DNA of 6,410 nt. Origin: Comamonas sp. GTDB taxonomy: Bacteria; Pseudomonadota; Gammaproteobacteria; Burkholderiales; Burkholderiaceae_C. Below are positions 1-4,995 of the stretch, piece by piece. The first letter of the stretch is position 1, and the number at the start of each line of letters is the position of its first letter. The position numbers were made by a program, and so were the translations under genes. The notes under the pieces are model-generated. The model made no database searches. It was not told where the DNA came from and saw only the letters and a list, made by a program, of their open reading frames with translations. The DNA lies in assembly GCA_019236485.1 (NCBI GenBank), contig JAFAIY010000203.1:1-6410 (forward strand), written 5' to 3'.

Positions 1-309
1 TCGGGCGGCGAGAACATCTCCTCCATCGAGGTCGAGGACGTGCTCTACCGCCATCCGGCCGTGCTGGCCGCGGCCGTGGTGGCCAAGCCCGATCCGAAGT
101 GGGGCGAGACGCCTTGCGCCTTTGTGGAGCTCAAGGCCGGTGCCCAGACCACGGCGGAGGACATCATCGCCCATTGCAAAAAGCATCTGGCCGGCTACAA
201 GGTGCCGCGCGCCGTGGTGTTTGGCGAGCTGCCCAAGACCAGCACGGGCAAGATCCAGAAGTTCGAGCTGCGCAAGCAGCTGGGTTCGGCCTCGGCGATT
301 TCCGTCTAA
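1..309 (+). CDS. Acyl-CoA synthetase (AMP-binding family), C-terminal part only
   Basis: This is the last 102 residues of an adenylate-forming acyl-CoA ligase; the start and most of the protein lie outside the window. Such enzymes activate a carboxylic acid with ATP to an acyl-adenylate and transfer it to coenzyme A in the cytoplasm. The visible part is the mobile C-terminal domain. It opens at the end of the hinge (A8) motif, SGGENISSIEVED. It then shows the usual 'HPAV..AAVV..PD..WGE.P' strand and helix pattern around residues 18-38. It ends with the A10 motif PKTSTGKIQKFELR, whose Lys (visible residue 84) is the family's catalytic lysine for adenylation. The sequence resembles ligases for medium-chain or methylmercaptopropionate-like acids, but the substrate pocket is not in the window, so the substrate cannot be assigned. 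The reading frame is intact to the TAA stop, and a strong hairpin follows. Confidence 0.93.
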   Translation, partial: SGGENISSIEVEDVLYRHPAVLAAAVVAKPDPKWGETPCAFVELKAGAQTTAEDIIAHCKKHLAGYKVPRAVVFGELPKTSTGKIQKFELRKQLGSASAISV

Positions 310-310
310 G

Positions 311-346
311 CCTCTGTCCGCCGTCATGGCTGACGGCGGGCAGGGG
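311..346 (+). terminator. Strong 3' hairpin after the acyl-CoA synthetase
   Basis: Starting two bases after the stop codon, 318-326 (CCGCCGTCA) pairs perfectly with 331-339 (TGACGGCGG) around a TGGC loop. The stem extends outward over 311-317 and 340-346 to 16 pairs, two of which are G-U. The G-U pairs form only in + strand RNA (they would be A-C mismatches on the other strand), which suggests the structure serves the + strand transcript. No U-tract follows, so it may be an RNA 3'-end or stabilising hairpin, or act with Rho, rather than a classical intrinsic terminator. Confidence 0.6.
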
Positions 347-347
347 T

Positions 348-378
348 GAAAGCTCCGGCCGAGCCACTGGCCGGAAGC
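348..378 (-). terminator. Probable terminator of the EAL gene
   Basis: Read on the - strand, 22 bases after the EAL stop codon, TCCGGCC (375-369) pairs with GGCCGGA (360-354) around an eight-base loop. A flanking GC/GC pairing extends the stem with one bulged base, and TTTC follows. The U-run is short, so termination strength is uncertain. With the hairpin at 311-346 it would separate the two convergent genes. Confidence 0.45.
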
Positions 379-399
379 GGCCCGGCGGGCTCTGCGGCG

Positions 400-1635
400 C
401 TATGACAGCGAGAACGCCGCGGCCGCTTCAAGCTCCAGAGGCTTGGACAGCAGATAGCCCTGGGCGCAGTCCACCCCCAGCTTTTGCAGCATCTCGAGTT
501 CCTCGATCCGCTCCACGCCTTCGGCAATCACCAGGCTGCCAATTTCGTGCGCAAAGCTGGTCAGGCCCTTGGCCAGGGCGCGGCGCTTTTCGTCCGAGTC
601 GATATGCTGGGTCAGGCTGATGTCCAGCTTGATGATCTCCGGCGCCAGATTCAGGATGTGGCGCATGCTCGAGTAGCCGGCGCCCGCATCGTCGACGGCC
701 AGCCTTGCGCCGCGGCGCCGGAAAGGCTCGAGGCTGAGAGCCAGGGCCTTGTAGTCGTGCACGGCGGCGTGCTCGGTGATCTCGAGCACCACGCGCGACA
801 GGTCTCTCATCTGCTCCAGCAGCGGGTACAGCCGGCCCGTCAGTATCAGCTCCGGCGAGCTGTTGACGCTCAGGCTGCAGCCGGGCGGCAGCTGTTCGAG
901 GGCGGTGAGCGCCTTGGTGATCGCATGCAGCTCGAGCTCCAGACCCAGGCCGGCCCTGTCCGCGAGTTCGAACCATTGGTCGGGCGCCCGCCGGGGCTCG
1001 ATATCGAAGCGCGAAAGGCTCTCGAAACCGCAGATCGTGCGATCCGCAATGCGGCAGATCGGCTGAAACACAATCCGCGGCGCGCCGCGCTCCATGGCCG
1101 AGCGGACCTCGCCGGCCAGCTCCTGCCTGGCGCGTTCGGCCGCCGCGCTTTCGTCCAGGCGCGCGGCCAGGATGTCGGCGAGAGCGCGCATTAGCTGCAT
1201 ATCGCGCTCGCCCAGGGAGGGATTGGGCAGATAGCTGAAGCAGCACAGCGTGCCGTAGATCTGACCGCTCTCCAGTCGGACCGGGACGCTGAGGTGGGAG
1301 CCTATGGGGATGGCGTGGGTGGCGGGAATATGCTGCGTGGCTGGCACCCGCGCCGTGTCCGGAATGCACTGCGGCAGCTTGCCCCGCACAACCTTGAGGC
1401 AATAACCTTCTTTAAGCGGAATCGACTGGTCCTGGTGCAGAGGGCCGTTCGGAACGCTGTCCACATGTGTCAGCACGCGGTCGGGTGGGAGGAAGTGCGA
1501 GATGAAAGCGACATCCATGCCCAGATGCTTGCGAATCGCGCGCAGCATCCGGTCCACGCCTTCGGCGCAAACGCCGGGGCTCATCAGCTGGGCAAGATGG
1601 TGATCCCCTTCGACAACGAATTCCGTCGACTGCAT
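400..1635 (-). CDS. GAF-EAL protein, predicted cyclic di-GMP phosphodiesterase
   Basis: This is a 411-residue cytoplasmic protein with no signal peptide or membrane segment. Residues about 22-160 form a GAF-type sensory domain, including 'IPLKEGYC' near residues 72-79 and 'YGTLCCFS' near 127-134. A short linker helix leads to an EAL domain at about 185-405. EAL domains hydrolyse cyclic di-GMP to linear pGpG. All expected metal and catalytic residues are visible: Glu205 (motif reads ESL, a common variant of EAL), Asn258, Glu285 and Glu288 (EITE), Asp315-Asp316 in the loop-6 motif DDAGAGYSS, Lys336, Glu372 and Gln392. Spacing from Glu285 onward matches active enzymes. There is no GGDEF domain, so it should only degrade the messenger. 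The GAF ligand cannot be read from sequence. The start is supported by AGGAGG four bases upstream. The gene is flanked by non-coding DNA on its 5' side and a convergent gene on its 3' side, so it is probably monocistronic. Confidence 0.93.
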   Translation of the reverse strand: MQSTEFVVEGDHHLAQLMSPGVCAEGVDRMLRAIRKHLGMDVAFISHFLPPDRVLTHVDSVPNGPLHQDQSIPLKEGYCLKVVRGKLPQCIPDTARVPATQHIPATHAIPIGSHLSVPVRLESGQIYGTLCCFSYLPNPSLGERDMQLMRALADILAARLDESAAAERARQELAGEVRSAMERGAPRIVFQPICRIADRTICGFESLSRFDIEPRRAPDQWFELADRAGLGLELELHAITKALTALEQLPPGCSLSVNSSPELILTGRLYPLLEQMRDLSRVVLEITEHAAVHDYKALALSLEPFRRRGARLAVDDAGAGYSSMRHILNLAPEIIKLDISLTQHIDSDEKRRALAKGLTSFAHEIGSLVIAEGVERIEELEMLQKLGVDCAQGYLLSKPLELEAAAAFSLS

Positions 1636-1639
1636 GCGT

Positions 1640-1645
1640 CCTCCT
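1640..1645 (-). promoter_or_regulatory. Ribosome binding site of the EAL gene
   Basis: Reads AGGAGG on the - strand, four bases before the ATG at 1635. It is a near-perfect anti-SD match and fixes the start codon. A small flanking inverted repeat (CTGA/TCAG, 1657-1644) touches it, but it is too short to claim control. Confidence 0.7.
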
Positions 1646-1679
1646 GATTTCAGTCAGCCTGCGCGGTTTTGGTTTTTTT

Positions 1680-1708
1680 ATTTAATCGCGAACGGAGTTG
1701 GATGTGAA
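1680..1708 (-). promoter_or_regulatory. Candidate sigma-70 promoter of the EAL gene
   Basis: On the - strand, TTCACA (1708-1703; five of six matches to the -35 consensus) is followed after exactly 17 bases by TTAAAT (1685-1680; four of six to the -10 consensus). It sits in an AT-rich patch that stands out from the GC-rich surroundings. Transcription would begin near 1673, giving a leader of just under 40 bases with AGGAGG before the start codon. The match is by eye; no start site is known. Confidence 0.4.
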
Positions 1709-1824
1709 GAGATGTATGCAGATTAGATGTAAATGTTGAAAATTGTTATAGATTGTTAGGTGATGGCCCGCGGCAGGCCGCGGCGCAGTCCGACAAGGAG
1801 CGCTGGCCGGGTCTGGCCGAAATG

Positions 1825-1856
1825 GAAAAGGCCCGGCATCTGCGCTGCCGGGTTTT
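1825..1856 (-). terminator. Intrinsic terminator, two-sided, probably ending the lpxH transcript
   Basis: A perfect seven-base stem, CCCGGCA (1832-1838) with TGCCGGG (1846-1852), encloses a seven-base loop. It is flanked by TTTT on the + strand side (1853-1856) and AAAA at 1827-1830, which gives CCTTTT after the stem on the - strand. It could therefore work in both directions. The only gene running into it is lpxH, about 115 bases upstream on the - strand; no + strand gene reads toward it. Confidence 0.6.
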
Positions 1857-1891
1857 GTGGACTAGCGATTTTGATAGCGGCTCACGCATGC

Positions 1892-1935
1892 TATTCATAG
1901 AATTTGAATTGATCTCCAAGGGAGATCTATGAATA
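1892..1935. repeat. Nested inverted repeat containing a hidden Shine-Dalgarno-like sequence
   Basis: The outer arms TATTCATA (1892-1899) and TATGAATA (1928-1935) are perfect reverse complements. Inside them GATCTCC (1911-1917) pairs with GGAGATC (1921-1927) around an AAG loop. The two stems are contiguous on the right side and separated by an 11-base bulge on the left. The outer arms can alternatively extend to ten bases (1892-1901 with 1926-1935). Function is unknown; it lies 33 bases past the lpxH stop. It may be a degenerate mobile palindrome, a protein binding site or an RNA structure. Confidence 0.6.
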
Positions 1936-1968
1936 TCGAGCGTATCTAGCTCCGCTTTTGGTAGTGCC

Positions 1969-2766
1969 TCAGGCCTGCTCGGGAGTCAGGCGCTGCCAGC
2001 CTTGCGGTGTCACGCGCAGCACCTCGGCGCGGCGGGTATGGGCATCGATATGCCAGTCGCTGAGCACGATGCGCCATTGCCCGGGTGCGAGCTCATGGTC
2101 GGCAGGGCGGTGGGTATGGCCGTGGATCAGCCAGGGCGCTTGCGCGGCCCGCATCCAGGTGGTGCACATCTGCGTGTCGGCGTCCGCATAGGGGGCGCCG
2201 GATTGCTTGCGCTGCTCGCTTTCGGATCTGGCGGAGCGACCCAGGGCGCGGCGTGCGGCCAGAGGCTGGGCCAGCAGCTGCTGCTGCCAGGCGGGCGAGC
2301 GGGAAAGCGCGCGAAACTGCTGGTACTCGACATCGTCTAGGCATAGCGCATCGCCATGGCTGAGCAAAATCCTGGGGCCGGCCCAGTCAAGCACCGTGGG
2401 GTCGCAGAGTCCGCTCATGCCGCTTTGGCGCAGAAACTCCGCTCCCGCAAGAAAGTCGCGGTTGCCGACCATGAAGAACAGCGGGCGTTGCCCTGCGGCC
2501 GCGCGCAGCACGGCCGCGCATTCGGCCTCGAAGCTGCCCGGCTCGTCAAGAGCGTCGTCGCCGACCCAGACCTCGAACAGATCGCCGAGGATAAAGACCG
2601 CATCGGCCGTGGTGTGCGCCAGATAGTCGCGCCAGGCCTGCACGGTCTGCGGCTCGGTAGGCTGCAGATGCAGGTCGGAAATGAAATCGACCGTGCGCCA
2701 GTTGGGCGCGCCTTGCAGTCGCGCCACCTGAGGCACAACCGTGCGGGGATCTGAAGAATCAGTCAT
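1969..2766 (-). CDS. lpxH: UDP-2,3-diacylglucosamine diphosphatase LpxH
   Basis: This peripheral inner-membrane enzyme of lipid A synthesis hydrolyses UDP-2,3-diacylglucosamine to 2,3-diacylglucosamine-1-phosphate (lipid X) and UMP. The 265-residue protein carries the full calcineurin-like metallophosphoesterase signature in order: SDLHL (Asp31, His33), GDLFEVWVGDD (Asp62), GNRDF (Asn102 to Asp104), LSHGD (His137) and HGHTH (His215, His217). The 35-residue gap from Asn102 to His137 equals that in E. coli LpxH. The protein is about 25 residues longer than E. coli LpxH, mostly before the first metal motif. The ATG at 2766 has no clear Shine-Dalgarno sequence, so a GTG start at residue 11 or 14 is possible, but no better ATG precedes the core. 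It follows ppiB on the same strand after 134 bases containing a repeat, so it may be co-transcribed or have its own weak promoter. Confidence 0.94.
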   Translation of the reverse strand: MTDSSDPRTVVPQVARLQGAPNWRTVDFISDLHLQPTEPQTVQAWRDYLAHTTADAVFILGDLFEVWVGDDALDEPGSFEAECAAVLRAAAGQRPLFFMVGNRDFLAGAEFLRQSGMSGLCDPTVLDWAGPRILLSHGDALCLDDVEYQQFRALSRSPAWQQQLLAQPLAARRALGRSARSESEQRKQSGAPYADADTQMCTTWMRAAQAPWLIHGHTHRPADHELAPGQWRIVLSDWHIDAHTRRAEVLRVTPQGWQRLTPEQA

Positions 2767-2790
2767 GAGTGAAAGGTCTGCAGCCTGAAA

Positions 2791-2819
2791 ACAATAACGG
2801 CCTCACGCAAGGACGGCAA
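2791..2819 (-). promoter_or_regulatory. Weak promoter-like sequence ahead of lpxH
   Basis: On the - strand TTGCCG (2819-2814) and TATTGT (2796-2791) are separated by 17 bases; each matches four of six consensus positions. It overlaps the edge of the palindromic repeat. It could give lpxH expression independent of the upstream cyclophilins, but a match this weak could arise by chance. Confidence 0.22.
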
Positions 2820-2890
2820 GCAAGGGCCGCCCCGCAGCGAGGCCGTCGTCCCCCTCCGCGAAGCACAGAGGGGGAAGGCGCGCAGCGCCT
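2797..2890. repeat. GC-rich palindromic intergenic repeat of Comamonadaceae type
   Basis: Three inverted repeats fill the gap between ppiB and lpxH. ACGGCCTC (2797-2804) pairs with GAGGCCGT (2839-2846). TCCCCCTC (2849-2856) pairs with GAGGGGGA (2868-2875) around 11 bases. AGGCGC (2876-2881) pairs with GCGCCT (2885-2890) around GCA. The arrangement 'CCCCCTC-CGCGAAGC-GAGGGGG-AAGGCGCGCAGCGCC' closely resembles a palindromic element I recall as frequent between genes in Comamonas, Acidovorax and Delftia. The copy number in this genome cannot be seen here. Confidence 0.65.
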
Positions 2891-2900
2891 CAGTGGGAGA

Positions 2901-3428
2901 TTACAGGGCCACAGCCTTGTCGATCACCACGGCGTCGAAAGGCACGTCGTCGTGGAAGCCCTTGCGTGTGGTGCGCACCTTCTTGATGGCGTCCACAACT
3001 TCCTCGCCCTTGACTACCTTGCCGAACACGGCATAGCCCCAGCCCTGGCCGTTGGGGGCGGTGTGGTTCAGGAAGCCGTTGTCCACCACGTTGATGAAGA
3101 ACTGGGCCGTGGCGCTGTGCGGATCGTTGGTACGGGCCATGGCGATGGTGTACTTGTCGTTCTTCAGGCCGTTCTTGGCTTCGTTCTCGATGGGAGCGTC
3201 GGTTTCCTTCTGCTTCATGTCGGCAGAAAAGCCGCCGCCCTGGATCATGAAGTTCTTGATCACGCGGTGGAACACGGTGCCGTTGTAGAAGCCCTTGTTC
3301 ACATAGCTCAGGAAGTTCTCGGTGGACTTGGGCGCATTCACTGCGTCCAGTTCCAGGGTGATCACGCCCTGGGTAGCGGTATCGGCCACGTTGATGGTCA
3401 CGTGCAGTTCGACTTGGGGATTGCTCAT
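2901..3428 (-). CDS. ppiB: Cytosolic peptidyl-prolyl cis-trans isomerase, cyclophilin type (PpiB)
   Basis: This cyclophilin catalyses cis-trans isomerisation of peptide bonds before proline. The 175-residue protein has no signal peptide ([10 protein letters not shown]...), so it should act in the cytoplasm, like E. coli PpiB (164 residues). A single cyclophilin domain spans nearly the whole chain: FHRVI with catalytic Arg55, FMIQGGG at 60-66, [10 protein letters not shown] with Gln109 and Phe111, and YAVFGKV at 132-138. The tryptophan that makes human cyclophilin A bind cyclosporin is replaced by Phe119, as is usual for bacterial enzymes, so low cyclosporin sensitivity is expected. It lies 59 bases downstream of ppiA and more than half of the aligned residues are identical by eye. 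The Shine-Dalgarno sequence is modest (AAGAAAG, about eight bases before the ATG). Confidence 0.95.
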   Translation of the reverse strand: MSNPQVELHVTINVADTATQGVITLELDAVNAPKSTENFLSYVNKGFYNGTVFHRVIKNFMIQGGGFSADMKQKETDAPIENEAKNGLKNDKYTIAMARTNDPHSATAQFFINVVDNGFLNHTAPNGQGWGYAVFGKVVKGEEVVDAIKKVRTTRKGFHDDVPFDAVVIDKAVAL

Positions 3429-3454
3429 GTCTGTGCTTTCTTGAGGTTTGACAG

Positions 3455-3481
3455 AAAGGGCGCTGCCATCAGGGCTGCGCC
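3455..3481 (-). terminator. Hairpin between ppiA and ppiB, possible partial terminator
   Basis: Read on the - strand, GGCGCAGCC (3481-3473) pairs with GGCAGCGCC (3467-3459) around a five-base loop, with one internal A-A mismatch. CTTTCTG follows, a weak U-rich tail. It begins just after the ppiA stop codon. It may reduce read-through into ppiB or protect the ppiA mRNA end. Confidence 0.4.
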
Positions 3482-3487
3482 GCGTTG

Positions 3488-4072
3488 TTACTTGACTTCG
3501 GTGGCCGAGAGAATGGTCACGGGCGTCGTGGGCACATTTTGGTGCATGCCGCGGTTGCCCGTAGCGACAGCGCGGATTTTGTCCACCACGTCCATGCCTT
3601 TGATGACCTTGCCGAACACGGTGTAGCCATAGCCATCGGGCTTGGGCGCATTGAGCATCTCGTTGTTCACTACATTGATGAAGAACTGCGAGGTGGCCGA
3701 GTTGGGGTTGCCGGTGCGCGCCATGGCAATCGTGCCGCGATCGTTCTTCAAGCCGTTACTCGCCTCCAGCGGAACCGGTGCGCGCGTGGGCTTTTCCTTC
3801 ATCTCGGCATCCATGCCACCGCCCTGGATCATGAAACCGTCGATCACGCGGTGAAAGATGGTGCCGTCATAGTGCTTGTCGTTCACATATTGCATGAAGT
3901 TGGCCACGGTCTTGGGGGCCTTGGCTTCATTGAGTTCGACCACGATATCGCCCATGCTGGTCTTGAGCTGCACCTTGGGCTCGGCCTGTGCGAAGCTGGG
4001 AGCCGTAAAAATGCCGGCCGTCAGCGCAATTGCTGAAAGGGCTTTGAGGCTGTGGCGACGAAAATGCAGCAT
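3488..4072 (-). CDS. ppiA: Exported peptidyl-prolyl cis-trans isomerase, cyclophilin type (PpiA)
   Basis: This 194-residue cyclophilin is predicted to be periplasmic. The N-terminus is a typical Sec signal: basic [10 protein letters not shown], then a hydrophobic stretch at 11-27 and probable cleavage after Ala30 in FAQA-EP. The mature cyclophilin domain carries FHRVI with catalytic Arg75, FMIQGGG at 80-86, [10 protein letters not shown] with Gln129 and Phe131, and YTVFGKV at 150-156. The cyclosporin-binding tryptophan position holds Met139. Length and layout match E. coli PpiA (190 residues), which assists folding of envelope proteins but is not essential there. The start at 4072 is fixed by the signal peptide and by AAGGAG six bases upstream. 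It sits 114 bases after the TPR gene, also exported, and 59 bases before ppiB. Confidence 0.95.
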   Translation of the reverse strand: MLHFRRHSLKALSAIALTAGIFTAPSFAQAEPKVQLKTSMGDIVVELNEAKAPKTVANFMQYVNDKHYDGTIFHRVIDGFMIQGGGMDAEMKEKPTRAPVPLEASNGLKNDRGTIAMARTGNPNSATSQFFINVVNNEMLNAPKPDGYGYTVFGKVIKGMDVVDKIRAVATGNRGMHQNVPTTPVTILSATEVK

Positions 4073-4078
4073 TGCATG

Positions 4079-4084
4079 CTCCTT
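4079..4084 (-). promoter_or_regulatory. Ribosome binding site of ppiA
   Basis: Reads AAGGAG on the - strand, six bases before the ATG at 4072. It is the best Shine-Dalgarno sequence in the four-gene cluster, suggesting ppiA is translated efficiently and independently of the upstream TPR gene. Confidence 0.7.
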
Positions 4085-4099
4085 GATGTAAACCTTGGG

Positions 4100-4123
4100 C
4101 AGACCGGCCGTAGCGCCGGTCTG
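4100..4123 (-). terminator. Perfect hairpin between the TPR gene and ppiA
   Basis: CAGACCGGC (4100-4108) is perfectly complementary to GCCGGTCTG (4115-4123) with a six-base loop. On the transcribed - strand it lies about 63 bases after the TPR stop and ends 15 bases before the ppiA ribosome binding site. There is no U-tract (CCCAAGG follows), so an mRNA-processing or stabilising role fits better than intrinsic termination. A ten-base palindrome, GTCGGCCGAC (4177-4186), also abuts the TPR stop codon. Confidence 0.45.
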
Positions 4124-4186
4124 GAGGCTGGGGCAAAAGCCGGTCGGCGCAGTAGGGCCGGCAGGATTGGGTGAGCGTCGGCCGAC

Positions 4187-4774
4187 TCAGCGGCGCGACT
4201 TTTGACGCGTGGGCGCGTTGACGGGGTCCACCGACTGGGCCGGAGCTCCTTCCGAGGCCGGCTGCAGCAGCTCCTTGAGCTGCTTGAGCTTGGGCTGCAG
4301 TGCGGCCGGGCGTCCGCCCTTGGCCTGGGACTGAGCATAGGCCTGATAGGCGAGCCGGGCATAGATGTCGCCCAGGTTCTCGTAGGCCACGGCATAGTTC
4401 GGGTTGTTGCGCACGGCGGCTTCCAGTGCCGCGCGGGCCTTGTCGAGCTCGCCCTGGCGCGCATAGATCACGGCCAGATTGTTATAGGGCTCGGGCAGTT
4501 CGGGGTAGTCCTCGGTCAGTTGGCGGAAGGCGGCTATCGCGTCCTCGGTCTTGCCGTCGTTGGTCAGCGCAATGGCGCGCAGGAAACGCATTTGCGGATC
4601 GCGTGCATTCTTGGCCAGGTACTCATCGGCTTTTTGCAGCGCCTGCTGCGCCTTGCCGCTTTTGAGCAACTGGGCAATATCCGCGTAATCATCGGCATAG
4701 GCACTGCCCGCGGCCAGCATGACGGCCAGGGCCGCCACGCGCGCTGCGGTACTAAACAAGTTGCGTACAGGCAT
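4187..4774 (-). CDS. Exported tetratricopeptide-repeat protein
   Basis: This 195-residue protein has a clear Sec signal peptide: basic MPVRNLF, a hydrophobic core at about 10-24 and probable cleavage after Ala27 (AYA-DD). No lipobox cysteine is present, so it should be soluble in the periplasm. Three TPR units fill about 28-61, 62-95 and 96-129. The third is nearest to consensus ([20 protein letters not shown]), and a further half-repeat begins at 130 ([13 protein letters not shown]). The C-terminal tail (about 150-195) is rich in Pro, Ala, Gln, Lys and Arg and probably disordered. TPRs bind proteins; no enzymatic motif is visible and the partner is unknown. It heads the - strand cluster with ppiA, ppiB and lpxH, and I recall a similar order in other beta-proteobacteria, suggesting an envelope-related role. 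The Shine-Dalgarno sequence is weak. Confidence 0.88.
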   Translation of the reverse strand: MPVRNLFSTAARVAALAVMLAAGSAYADDYADIAQLLKSGKAQQALQKADEYLAKNARDPQMRFLRAIALTNDGKTEDAIAAFRQLTEDYPELPEPYNNLAVIYARQGELDKARAALEAAVRNNPNYAVAYENLGDIYARLAYQAYAQSQAKGGRPAALQPKLKQLKELLQPASEGAPAQSVDPVNAPTRQKSRR

Positions 4775-4995
4775 GTAGGTGCTTTCGGTGCGCCGTCAGA
4801 AGAGCTCTGCGGCGCGGGCTTATACTGGCGGGAATTGTAGCTGAGGGGTGTGCGGAGCTTGGGCGTCTGTCCGGACGGGAATGTGTCCGGATGCTTGTGC
4901 GCATTTTTCAGTCTCAGGGAATGGCAGGCACGGTTCATGCAATGCAGGCATGTGAGTGCTGCTGGTCGCCACCCTCTCTCCCTATTTCAAGATTC
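4775..4995. promoter_or_regulatory. Divergent intergenic region between the TPR gene and cysS
   Basis: Promoters for both directions should lie here. On the + strand TATACT (4821-4826) is a good -10 match for cysS; on the - strand TACAAT (4839-4834) is a good -10 match for the TPR gene. The two are only seven bases apart. Neither has a recognisable -35 at the right distance, so both are tentative. If TATACT is used, cysS would have a leader of about 160 bases. The leader contains the repeat at 4868-4891, a weak ATGC/GCAT stem (4891-4904) running into TTTTT (4904-4908), and a duplicated GCAGGCA (4924-4930 and 4944-4950). Confidence 0.4.
4868..4891 (+). repeat. Direct repeat of TGTCCGGA in the cysS leader
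   Basis: TGTCCGGA occurs at 4868-4875 and 4884-4891, a 16-base period. Each copy contains the palindrome TCCGGA, and the first lies within the longer palindrome GTCCGGAC (4869-4876). The layout could be paired binding sites or a short duplication. No regulator is known to me for this sequence. Confidence 0.5.

Larger units (their letters stand above)
1636..1968. other. 333-base non-coding region between the EAL gene and lpxH
   Basis: No convincing protein gene is present. The EAL-proximal half (about 1665-1760) is AT-rich and contains the promoter candidate. Next comes a GC-rich palindrome, CCGCGG-CAGG-CCGCGG (1768-1783). The terminator at 1825-1856 and the inverted repeat at 1892-1935 are listed separately. 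The stretch 1861-1905, with 'GATTTTGATAGC', recalls degenerate copies of intergenic repeats that I associate with Comamonadaceae; this resemblance is from memory and is not proven. Confidence 0.6.

Noticed and set aside
484..1194. Long + strand open frame (236 codons) opposite the EAL gene.
   Set aside because: The - strand frame encodes a full EAL domain with all catalytic residues; the opposite frame is a GC-rich shadow with no recognisable domain.
1822..1932. A 36-codon + strand ORF in the gap between the EAL gene and lpxH.
   Set aside because: Its only Shine-Dalgarno-like sequence (AAGGAG, 1795-1800) is 21 bases from the ATG, it runs through the terminator and inverted repeat, and its composition looks like translated palindromes. 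No family resemblance.
1636..1968. Checked for a tRNA, small RNA gene or CRISPR repeats.
   Set aside because: No cloverleaf, no regularly spaced repeats and no promoter-terminator pair in the same orientation could be found by eye.
2769..3626. Long + strand open frame (285 codons) across ppiB and the neighbouring gaps.
   Set aside because: It is antisense to a clear cyclophilin and runs through the palindromic repeat; rich in His, Val, Gly and Ala as expected for the complement of GC-rich coding DNA.
4891..4908. Possible intrinsic attenuator (ATGC stem then TTTTT) in the cysS leader.
   Set aside because: The stem is only four base pairs and extending it uses up the U-tract; it is also upstream of the Cys codons, the wrong order for classical attenuation.
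4891..4995. Extending cysS to the ATG at 4891 as the main start.
   Set aside because: The added residues do not resemble CysS and the conserved N-terminus begins at 4996. Kept only as a possible regulatory leader in the findings.
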